Under the pieces are notes generated by a model, which saw only the letters and a program-made list of their open reading frames with translations, did not search any database and was not told where the DNA came from. From positions 47,069 to 111,068 of the forward strand of contig CACZZF010000007.1 in NCBI GenBank assembly GCA_902785575.1: a stretch of 64,000 bases of DNA, given 5' to 3'. This DNA comes from an uncultured Bacteroidia bacterium. Lineage in GTDB: Bacteria; Bacteroidota; Bacteroidia; Bacteroidales; UBA932. The position numbers and the translations under genes were made by a program. Below are positions 17,396-23,798 of this stretch, piece by piece (positions within the stretch are counted from its first letter, which is position 1; every line of letters starts with the position of its first letter).

Positions 17396-18439
17396 TTACG
17401 GGCAGGTGGTCAGCGAGTTTCCGCACAACCAGTCGGAATCCAGCCAGCCGGTAAGCTTGCCCCATTTGACCTTGACCCAGGAGCCGTCAGAATTAACGTC
17501 GAGAGGATTAACGATCGCTTCCTGCTGGTCTATCGAGCCGACAACTTTGGAATCCTCGGTAGGAGACTCATACAATGCCACCTTCTCACCTCCATAGTTG
17601 CGAAGCCCCGCACCTATCACTGAATAGTGTATCCAAGCCTGTGTGTCATCTTCGGTGAGAATGATCTCATCATCCATGCCTATCACCGTCTCACCGAGGA
17701 TTCTCCACCAGCCGTCAATCGGGTCACAGACAGTCATCATGTAGCACTCATCCGGATCCAATTTCATGATGACCTCCCCTTTAGGGGCCCTGCGGATATT
17801 CGTGGGAGTTGTGTCAACCAAGAAACATCCGACAATTGGCATAGGGGGGATATCATACTCGAAGCCGCCGTCCCCATCATAGCGAAGAGAGACAATATCG
17901 GGGAACTCCTTCAAAAAAACATCGATGTCTTTACCTTCCCTGGGAAGAGAGAAGGAAAGGACAGTGTAAGGAGCGAATATGTCAATATCCAACTCTGGCT
18001 CCAGATAGCCGGTCTCAGGGTTGTAATTATATAGCATCATCAGCGGCACTTTGTCCTCATAGACATTGAACAGCTTGACAGCCACCAGTTTCCGGCCATC
18101 TTTCCGGCTCCAATAGCACATCTCCATATTCACTGTCCCATCACTGACAAAATTGAGGCTGCAGTAGCCGTTCTGGCGGTCGAGGATGAACTCATCGACA
18201 TCTTCGTTATCCCTCTCGGGGCTGTCCAGCTGGGCCTTCAGCTCGTCTGTCAGGCCATTCCCGGGGAAAGCCTTGGCAACCGCATACGCGAACTCGGAGA
18301 TTCCGATCTTCCCCTTGACCTGAGGCACCTCGATGGCGGCCTTTGCCCATTCTTCTGAAATCTGTGGTATTGTCAATTCTTGAGCTTTCGCGGCTAAGGC
18401 TCCGAACAAAAGCGCTGCCGCAATGATAAGTTTCTTCAT
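17396..18439 (-). CDS. Exported SH3-domain protein
   Basis: 347 residues from the ATG at 18439; upstream in-frame codons precede the signal peptide (MKKLIIAAALLFGALAAKAQ). The middle part is of unknown type and includes a Cys-containing segment YCSLNFVSDG. A C-terminal bacterial SH3-like domain runs from about residue 270 to the end (VALYESPTEDSKVVGSI ... WVKVKWGKLTGWLDSDWL). Such domains bind peptidoglycan or proteins outside the cytoplasm. It follows glycerate kinase by 48 bases on the same strand. Function unknown. Confidence 0.75.
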   Translation of the reverse strand: MKKLIIAAALLFGALAAKAQELTIPQISEEWAKAAIEVPQVKGKIGISEFAYAVAKAFPGNGLTDELKAQLDSPERDNEDVDEFILDRQNGYCSLNFVSDGTVNMEMCYWSRKDGRKLVAVKLFNVYEDKVPLMMLYNYNPETGYLEPELDIDIFAPYTVLSFSLPREGKDIDVFLKEFPDIVSLRYDGDGGFEYDIPPMPIVGCFLVDTTPTNIRRAPKGEVIMKLDPDECYMMTVCDPIDGWWRILGETVIGMDDEIILTEDDTQAWIHYSVIGAGLRNYGGEKVALYESPTEDSKVVGSIDQQEAIVNPLDVNSDGSWVKVKWGKLTGWLDSDWLCGNSLTTCP

Positions 18440-18487
18440 GATTGGTTCTATTATGTCCAATGACAAATATAACAAAAGAATTGATTA

Positions 18488-19522
18488 TTAGTCTAGAACC
18501 TCTTTACAGAATCTTTCCGCCGCCCGACGGATATTCTCTCTGGCGATATCGGGTTTGATAGCTTCGGTAGTCGGCATATCTTCAGGAGTAACCTGGAACA
18601 TGCCGGCGAAACCCGCGGAAAGTAACTCTTCACGATTCTTGATCCGGCCGGAAAGGAGATAAACCGGGACTTCCCTGCTCCTTCTCAGCACTCCCAGCGG
18701 GACTTTACCCGATAAAGTCTGGAGGTCGGACGTTCCTTCTCCAGTGATAATATATTCAGCGTCAAGTATTTCCTTGTCAAATCCTACCATATTCAGGACC
18801 TCTTCTATCCCCGACACCAAATCCGCCCCTAAGAAAGCGTGAAGGGCACCACCGAGACCTCCTGCGGCACCTGTCCTGGGCATCCGGGAGACATCAATGC
18901 CCGTCTCAGACTGAATTCTGTCAGCCCGTTCTTCCATTAGTTTTTCCAACTCCTCAACCATCTGTGGATCAGCGCCTTTCTGAGGAGCGAATACTCTTGC
19001 CGCCCCATTTGCTCCCAAGAAAGGATTGCCGACATCGCAAAGGGCATGTATCCTAACTCCAGCCACAAGGTCCCGCAAACCGGGGACTGCCATCATTCCC
19101 TCGCCCCCATCACAGGTAGACGATCCTCCCAACCCGATTATCAGCTCGTCACATCCGGCAAGGACAGCTGCCCGGATCAATTCCCCAACCCCCTTGCTAG
19201 TGGCCAGAAGGGGGTTTCTCTTTTCTGACGGAACCAATTGAAGGCCACAGGCAGAAGCCACATCAAGGATTGCCGTCTTGCCTGACTTTCCGAACCAGGC
19301 CTGGACAATCCCACCCATTGGGCCAGAAACCGGGACAGTCACCACTTCGCCATGTGACCTTTCCGTCAGGATGTCCGCCATCCCCTCTCCCCCGTCCGAA
19401 AGAGGAACACATGACACCTTGGCCTCAGGGTAAACCGAGGTAATTCCGGAGGCGATGGTTCTAGCCACATCCCCAGCGCTCAAACATTCTTTAAAAGAAT
19501 CTGGTGCTACTACAATCTTCAT
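18488..19522 (-). CDS. Glycerate kinase (GarK/GlxK family)
   Basis: 344 residues from the ATG at 19522 (MKIVVAPDSFKECLSAGDVA), the family's characteristic N-terminus. Other signatures: PLSDGGEGMADIL, GLGGSSTCDGGEGM, ALCDVGNPFLGANGAA and TGAAGGLGGALHAFLGA, and the C-terminal ITGEGTSDLQTLSGKVP. It phosphorylates D-glycerate with ATP to 2-phosphoglycerate (3-phosphoglycerate for some members), feeding lower glycolysis. It is divergent from a GH32 gene, so carbohydrate-linked expression is possible, though unproven. Confidence 0.93.
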   Translation of the reverse strand: MKIVVAPDSFKECLSAGDVARTIASGITSVYPEAKVSCVPLSDGGEGMADILTERSHGEVVTVPVSGPMGGIVQAWFGKSGKTAILDVASACGLQLVPSEKRNPLLATSKGVGELIRAAVLAGCDELIIGLGGSSTCDGGEGMMAVPGLRDLVAGVRIHALCDVGNPFLGANGAARVFAPQKGADPQMVEELEKLMEERADRIQSETGIDVSRMPRTGAAGGLGGALHAFLGADLVSGIEEVLNMVGFDKEILDAEYIITGEGTSDLQTLSGKVPLGVLRRSREVPVYLLSGRIKNREELLSAGFAGMFQVTPEDMPTTEAIKPDIARENIRRAAERFCKEVLD

Positions 19523-19537
19523 AAACAGGGGGTAAGG

Positions 19538-19545
19538 CAAATATA
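19538..19545 (-). promoter_or_regulatory. Possible -7 box for glycerate kinase
   Basis: Minus strand TATATTTG, ending 15 bases before the ATG at 19522. On the other strand TATATTCG at 19559-19566 may serve the GH32 gene. Confidence 0.38.
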
Positions 19546-19584
19546 TCAATTATTCAGTTATATTCGCGTATAAAGCTATTCCTT

Positions 19585-21312
19585 ATGAGACGATTCCTGG
19601 CTATCTTGGTTTTTATCGGGCTGTCATTCATTGCTTTCGCCCAAACGGTTGAAGTTCAACATCTTTCCGAACGCAGAACCCTAGTGCGGACTGACGGTGG
19701 GAGCGGAGTCTTTCTTCTCCCGGTTCAGGAGAGTTCGCCTGAGGCATCAATCAAAGTGTTGGCCGACACCGATTTGTGGCAAACAATCAATGTTCGCCTG
19801 GCGACCGACAAGGTAGATTACTTTGTTCCCCTGGATCGTGGCCAGTGGAAGACCAAGAGTGTTCTTCTGGACATCACAAGCGCCCGGAGAGACAGAAGAA
19901 GGGACATTTGCTGGAAAGAGATGAAATATTCCGGTTCTTTCGAACTTCCGGCTCCCGAGCCCTTCCGTCCCGCATACCACTTCGCTCCTTCTTTCGGTTG
20001 GATGAATGACCCGAACGGGATGGTATACAAGGATGGTCTCTGGCATCTTTTCTTCCAGTATAACCCTTACGGAAACATCTGGGGGAATATGACTTGGGGG
20101 CATGCCGTCTCACGTGACCTCACCCACTGGGAGCAATGGGAGAACGCCATCCTTCCCAACGAGCTGGGATCAGTTTTTAGTGGAAGCGCCGTAGTGGACG
20201 AGAATAACACGGCCGGTTTCGGGAAAGGCGCCATCGTGGCTATGTACACTTCCGCCGGAACCACTCAGACCCAGAGCATAGCTTGGAGCACAGACGGCGG
20301 AAAAACTTTCAACATCTATGGAAAGAATCCGGTAATAGTCGCGGACATCCGTGATTTCAGAGATCCTAAAGTATTTTGGGACAAGGGTTCAAATCAATGG
20401 AAGGTAGTCCTGGCGGCCGGTCAGGAAGTCCAGTTCTGGGCCTCTGACAACCTGCGGGACTGGGAATATGAGAGTTCCTTCGGCAAAGGTTTCGGCTGCC
20501 ATGGTGGAGTCTGGGAATGTCCTGATTTCTTTGAACTTGACGGTAAATGGGTCCTGATCGTGAACATCAACCCTGGCGGTCCTTTCGGGGGCAGCGCCAC
20601 CCAGTACTTCATAGGGGAATATGACGGAAAACAATTCATCTGCGATGATGCTCCCGAGACCACCAGATGGATGGACTACGGTAAAGATCATTATGCCACT
20701 GTCACATGGAGCGGGGCACCTGACGGGAGAAGGGTGGCGATAGCCTGGATGAGCAACTGGCAGTATGCCAACGTCATTCCTACCAAGGGTTTCCGCAGCG
20801 CCAATTCTGTTCCGAGAGACCTAAAACTTCTCTCCAGGCCTGATGGTCCGGTCCTCGTCAGTTCGCCTTCCCCGGAAGTTGAAGCTCTGAGAGGGAAAGC
20901 CAAAGCCGCTCGGCTAAGCAGTAAACCTGTCAAGTTATTCCCTGAGCCCAGAGGCACTTATGAGATTGTTTTAGAGTTTGTTCCTCCGAAAAAGGGCGTT
21001 GTCGGCTTTACTTTAAATAACGGCCAGGGTGAGAAAGTGTTGATGAGTTACGATCCCTCAGCGAAGACCTTCTCAATGGACAGGAAGGCATCCGGAGATG
21101 TCGCGTTCAGCAATGATTTTCCTGCTGAGACCGTCGCTCCGACTCTTCCCGGGAAGCGGGTCTCACTCCGTCTCCTGGTGGACAATTCCAGCATCGAGGT
21201 CTTTGGGGACGATTTCTGCATGACTAACCTTGTATTCCCCAGCACCCCGTTCAACACCATCACCGCCACCGGAGCAAAAGTCCAAGCGACAATCTATCCC
21301 CTGAACCCTTAG
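19585..21312 (+). CDS. Glycoside hydrolase family 32 fructosidase (levanase/inulinase/invertase type)
   Basis: 575 residues with a signal peptide (MRRFLAILVFIGLSFIAFAQ). A non-catalytic N-terminal stretch of about 110 residues precedes the five-bladed propeller. Catalytic motifs are complete: WMNDPNG with the nucleophile Asp (about 140), FRDPKVF with the transition-state Asp (about 259) and WECPDFF with the acid/base Glu (about 310). The C-terminal beta-sandwich has SLRLLVDNSSIEVFGDD. It hydrolyses terminal or internal fructosyl bonds in fructans or sucrose, in the periplasm or at the surface. No SusC/SusD pair is adjacent. Confidence 0.93.
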   Translation: MRRFLAILVFIGLSFIAFAQTVEVQHLSERRTLVRTDGGSGVFLLPVQESSPEASIKVLADTDLWQTINVRLATDKVDYFVPLDRGQWKTKSVLLDITSARRDRRRDICWKEMKYSGSFELPAPEPFRPAYHFAPSFGWMNDPNGMVYKDGLWHLFFQYNPYGNIWGNMTWGHAVSRDLTHWEQWENAILPNELGSVFSGSAVVDENNTAGFGKGAIVAMYTSAGTTQTQSIAWSTDGGKTFNIYGKNPVIVADIRDFRDPKVFWDKGSNQWKVVLAAGQEVQFWASDNLRDWEYESSFGKGFGCHGGVWECPDFFELDGKWVLIVNINPGGPFGGSATQYFIGEYDGKQFICDDAPETTRWMDYGKDHYATVTWSGAPDGRRVAIAWMSNWQYANVIPTKGFRSANSVPRDLKLLSRPDGPVLVSSPSPEVEALRGKAKAARLSSKPVKLFPEPRGTYEIVLEFVPPKKGVVGFTLNNGQGEKVLMSYDPSAKTFSMDRKASGDVAFSNDFPAETVAPTLPGKRVSLRLLVDNSSIEVFGDDFCMTNLVFPSTPFNTITATGAKVQATIYPLNP

Positions 21313-21328
21313 CTCTCAGCCTCCTCAA

Positions 21329-21359
21329 GCAAGGTCGGATTTTAGGTCTGGGACCTTGC
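21329..21359. repeat. REP palindrome 1 of the RAYT island
   Basis: GCAAGGTC (21329-21336) and GACCTTGC (21352-21359) form an 8-bp stem around the 15-base loop GGATTTTAGGTCTGG. The same arm and a near-identical loop recur at 22789-22816. Confidence 0.8.
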
Positions 21360-21402
21360 CCGGGTAATCGGCCTTTCAGCAATTTCTATGGCAGTATTCC
21401 CC

Positions 21403-21435
21403 GGCAAGGTCAAGCCACCTAAATTCGACCTTGCC
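21403..21435. repeat. REP palindrome 2, inverted relative to palindrome 1
   Basis: GGCAAGGTC (21403-21411) and GACCTTGCC (21427-21435) form a 9-bp stem around a 15-base loop AAGCCACCTAAATTC. The reverse complement of that loop (GAATTTAGGTGGCTT) aligns with the loop of palindrome 1, so the two copies face each other about 43 bases apart, as in paired REP arrays. Confidence 0.8.
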
Positions 21436-21488
21436 CGGAAATGGTTAGAAAAGTGTCGGTGAAAGGGCCTTTGTTCTCCGAAAAAACC

Positions 21489-21496
21489 TATATTTG
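21489..21496 (+). promoter_or_regulatory. -7 box of the RAYT operon
   Basis: TATATTTG matches the Bacteroidota -7 consensus and lies 16 bases before the start at 21513. A TTTG at 21470-21473 is present at a shorter than usual distance (15 bases). Confidence 0.45.
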
Positions 21497-21512
21497 CCAA
21501 AACTCTTAAATT

Positions 21513-21866
21513 ATGAAAAAGATTCTTGAAGTTCTCCGTTATGGTAGTGGTGACATCGTATTCAAAACAGATGTCGACCCTTTGAAAAATCCCGATGAAG
21601 TCAACAATGTGCTGATCCAAGCCATGATGTCCATGGCGACAAAACTATGGGGAGGCAACGAGCAGGCAGTCCTGGCCATGATCAGGGTGCTTGCTATCGC
21701 TGATCTCGCCCTCAGTGTCAACCGAAAGGAAATGATTCAATGGCTTGACAGGGAGTCCGGCAAATTGTATAGAGCATTCCAGGACGCAAATGAAGCTTTT
21801 CAGAAAGACGGTGGCAAAATAATGACTTTTGGTCCTGGGGTAATGCCGCCCAAGACACGAAGCTGA
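21513..21866 (+). CDS. Uncharacterised 117-residue partner protein of the RAYT
   Basis: 117 residues, no signal peptide, no cysteines, predicted largely helical. It begins MKKILEVLRYGSGDIVFKTD and has a central AMMSMATKLWGG...VLAMIRVLAIADLALS helix-rich segment followed by IQWLDRESGKLYRAFQDANEAF. I do not recognise a domain. The stop (21864-21866) is two bases before the transposase ATG, so the two are almost surely cotranslated. It sits between the upstream REP pair and the RAYT. It could be a regulator or accessory factor of the transposase; this is inference from position only. Confidence 0.65.
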   Translation: MKKILEVLRYGSGDIVFKTDVDPLKNPDEVNNVLIQAMMSMATKLWGGNEQAVLAMIRVLAIADLALSVNRKEMIQWLDRESGKLYRAFQDANEAFQKDGGKIMTFGPGVMPPKTRS

Positions 21867-21868
21867 AT

Positions 21869-22807
21869 ATGAAGCGGACAGTCCTTAGACAGATGCCTGA
21901 CGGCAGCGTCAGGTACGTCCAGCCATATCACGTGAGCATGGAAGGGCAGGAAATGACTGTGCTTTGCCGAGATGACGAGGATTATGACGTTATGGTCAAG
22001 ATTATCTGTGTCTGCGCCAGAAGGAAAAATGTGATAGTCATCATCTATGCTGTCGTGTCAAATCATAGTCATGTCGCTATTCTTGCAATTTGCCAAGACG
22101 ATGCTGATTCTTTCAGCGAAGAGATCAAAAGAATGTATTCCATGTGGTTCAGCCGTAAATATGGAAGATCTGGCATAATGAAGAAAGTCGATGTAAAGGC
22201 AATATTCATAGATAGTGATTGGTATGCTCGGAACGCTCTGGCCTATGTGCCCAGGAATGCTTTGGACAATGGATGCAATGTTGATGAATATCCTTGGTCA
22301 GGATATAGAGCAATGTTTTCTGGAGAGTCTCCCATTGGTCTACCCGTCACTTCAATGAGTAAAGAAATGAAACGAGATATCATGCACTCCGGAGACAAAT
22401 TGACAGATGTCACATGGGTTGTAGATAAAGATGGACGACTTATTCCCAAGAGCTTTTGCGACTATAACTACTTGGAGCAGGCATTCGAGCATGATCAAGC
22501 TTTTTTTCTAAAAACGATTGGCGGTCAGAATTCCGCAGAGATGAGATACCGGCTTATTGAGGCTCCACGGAACAGGTTAACCGACAACGAGTTCCTTAAA
22601 ATTGTAGAAGAGACATCCCAGCGATGGTTCTCATCCAACATCGACCAGATTTCCATTGAACGAAAGACTCGAATCATTCCTTATCTATTTAGAACACTCA
22701 AAACCACTGTTCCACAGCTTTCCAGAGTTTTCGGACTACCCCGTGAAGTGGTCTCAAGAATCATCGGTTTATCAAAACCAGTCTCATCGGGCAAGGTCAG
22801 ATTTTAG
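21869..22807 (+). CDS. REP-associated tyrosine transposase (RAYT, Y1/HUH type), divergent
   Basis: 312 residues. The core resembles IS200-like Y1 transposases: the histidine motif is VVSNHSHVAIL (about 66-76, where RAYTs usually have NHVHLL), the candidate catalytic Tyr is in ALAYVPRNAL, and YPWSGYRAMF matches the conserved YxWSSY segment. The C-terminal LFRTLKTTVPQLSRVFGLPR..VSRIIG looks like the helix-turn-helix of longer RAYTs. It would nick and join single-stranded REP DNA. The final codons (SGKVRF and stop) are encoded by the REP arm and loop. Base composition is more AT-rich than the neighbours. Probably a domesticated single-copy gene, not a moving insertion sequence; activity is uncertain. 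Confidence 0.75.
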   Translation: MKRTVLRQMPDGSVRYVQPYHVSMEGQEMTVLCRDDEDYDVMVKIICVCARRKNVIVIIYAVVSNHSHVAILAICQDDADSFSEEIKRMYSMWFSRKYGRSGIMKKVDVKAIFIDSDWYARNALAYVPRNALDNGCNVDEYPWSGYRAMFSGESPIGLPVTSMSKEMKRDIMHSGDKLTDVTWVVDKDGRLIPKSFCDYNYLEQAFEHDQAFFLKTIGGQNSAEMRYRLIEAPRNRLTDNEFLKIVEETSQRWFSSNIDQISIERKTRIIPYLFRTLKTTVPQLSRVFGLPREVVSRIIGLSKPVSSGKVRF

Positions 22808-22816
22808 GTCTGGGAC
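22789..22816. repeat. REP copy 3, right arm lost, overlapping the RAYT stop
   Basis: GGGCAAGGTC (22789-22798), loop AGATTTTAGGTCTGG (22799-22813), then only GAC of the right arm before the sequence diverges to GCAGGGGG. The RAYT stop TAG is at 22805-22807 inside the loop. Confidence 0.8.
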
Positions 22817-22829
22817 GCAGGGGGCTTGG

Positions 22830-22843
22830 GGGGAACGTTCCCC
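22830..22843. repeat. Perfect 14-bp palindrome in a G-rich stretch
   Basis: GGGGAACGTTCCCC follows runs of G between the RAYT and the tRNA terminator. Function unknown; it may be a relic of another repeat or a protein-binding site. Confidence 0.45.
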
Positions 22844-22869
22844 AATGAATAATAGGCCCTTCAGGGACA

Positions 22870-22904
22870 CAAAAAGAGCATCGCGGACCGCGATGCTCTT
22901 TTTG
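22870..22904. terminator. Strong near-symmetrical terminator after tRNA-Arg
   Basis: CAAAAAGAGCATCGCGG (22870-22886) and CCGCGATGCTCTTTTTG (22888-22904) form a 17-bp palindrome with A and T runs at both ends, so it can work on either strand. It directly abuts the tRNA-Arg 3' end and also faces the RAYT unit. Confidence 0.85.
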
Positions 22905-22976
22905 TAGTCCCTAGTGGAATCGAACCACTATTTAAGGTTTAGGAAACCTCCGTTCTATCCGTTGAACTAAGGGACC
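22905..22976 (-). tRNA. tRNA-Arg (anticodon CCU)
   Basis: The 72-base minus-strand sequence folds as a cloverleaf: acceptor GGTCCCT/AGGGACT with a G-U first pair, D-stem GTTC/GAAC, anticodon loop TTCCTAA (CCT), T-loop TTCGATT, discriminator A. CCA is not encoded. It lies 18 bases after rpmF on the same strand, so it is probably made with the DUF177-rpmF transcript. It reads AGG codons. Confidence 0.93.
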
Positions 22977-22994
22977 AGCTAATCTCTTGAAGAA

Positions 22995-23177
22995 CTACTC
23001 AACGCTCTTCTCGATGATCTGACGACCTCTGTAATAACCGCACTCAGGGCAGACATGATGATACATCACAGTCGCGCCGCAGTTAGGGCAGGTAGCCAGA
23101 GTCGGAACCTTAGCGAAATCGTGGGTCCTTCTCTTGTCTCTTCTCGCCTTGGAGACTTTGTGTTTCGGATGTGCCAT
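22995..23177 (-). CDS. rpmF: 50S ribosomal protein bL32
   Basis: 60 residues. It begins MAHPKHKVSKARRDKRRTHD and carries two zinc-binding pairs, CPNC and CPEC, typical of the zinc-containing form of L32. Structural protein of the large ribosomal subunit. It follows the DUF177 gene by 22 bases, the classical arrangement. Confidence 0.97.
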   Translation of the reverse strand: MAHPKHKVSKARRDKRRTHDFAKVPTLATCPNCGATVMYHHVCPECGYYRGRQIIEKSVE

Positions 23178-23199
23178 AATTAATATCTTTTAAATTTTA

Positions 23200-23724
23200 T
23201 CATTTCTCGCCAAGAAGGTCTTTCAGACCCGCGAACGGGCTGGAAGAATCCTTCTGAACTTGTTCTTCTTCATCTTCGGAACTCAGGAACCTCACTGTCT
23301 CCGGATCACAACCTCCATCCTCATGAACCCTCTGCACAGGCAACGACAGGCAGATGTAGTCGTACACAGTCTGGCTGAGGTCCAGATCGGTGTCGGAATA
23401 AGGCAGGACGATGATCTCCCTGTCCCCTTCCTCCTCACCGGACAAATCAGGATCGCCGAACTTTACGCTCAACGAGAACCCGGTGGAGACCGGCAAAACC
23501 AGATCAGCAAGGCATCTGTCACAGGTTACCGTGACTTCGCCATCGATCACGCAATCCACTCCGATAAAACGGCCGGACTTCTCGATCACGACATCGGCAT
23601 CAAGGCTTGCGGCCAGGATCTCTGAATTCCCAAAAAGCTCAAAGAACTCCTTCCCAACGCTCCTGCGGAACTCTGTCCGCCCTTGCGCCAACCCGTTCAG
23701 AGGAACTATAAAATCATCTTTCAT
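23200..23724 (-). CDS. DUF177 family protein (YceD-like)
   Basis: 174 residues. It contains the family segment VDCVIDGEVTVTCDRCLADL with a CxxC-like pair, and ends with an acidic tail. In many bacteria this gene sits directly upstream of rpmF and has been linked to 23S rRNA processing or accumulation. The context here matches: DUF177, rpmF, tRNA-Arg. A TAnnTTTG promoter box lies about 27 bases upstream. Confidence 0.88.
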   Translation of the reverse strand: MKDDFIVPLNGLAQGRTEFRRSVGKEFFELFGNSEILAASLDADVVIEKSGRFIGVDCVIDGEVTVTCDRCLADLVLPVSTGFSLSVKFGDPDLSGEEEGDREIIVLPYSDTDLDLSQTVYDYICLSLPVQRVHEDGGCDPETVRFLSSEDEEEQVQKDSSSPFAGLKDLLGEK

Positions 23725-23750
23725 CGCTTCGCCAAACAGATTAAGGGATG

Positions 23751-23758
23751 CAAAGGTA
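23751..23758 (-). promoter_or_regulatory. -7 box of the DUF177-rpmF-tRNA unit
   Basis: Minus strand TACCTTTG matches TAnnTTTG; the expected leader is about 20 bases before the ATG at 23724. Confidence 0.55.
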
Positions 23759-23798
23759 TAAAAAATTTTCCTTAATAAAAACTTTTATGGAATAGTTT

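Larger units (their letters stand above)
21329..22816 (+). mobile_element. RAYT/REP island
   Basis: Two complete REP palindromes in opposite orientation, the 117-residue gene, the RAYT and a third, incomplete REP form one unit between the GH32 gene and the rpmF/tRNA-Arg region. No terminal inverted repeats or target duplication of a normal insertion sequence were seen. Confidence 0.7.

Noticed and set aside
21869..22807. Considered as an ordinary active IS200 element
   Set aside because: No IS ends seen; the single gene has REP palindromes and a C-terminal extension as in RAYTs.
22812..22835. Possible G-quadruplex
   Set aside because: Only three clear G runs before the palindrome; evidence too weak.
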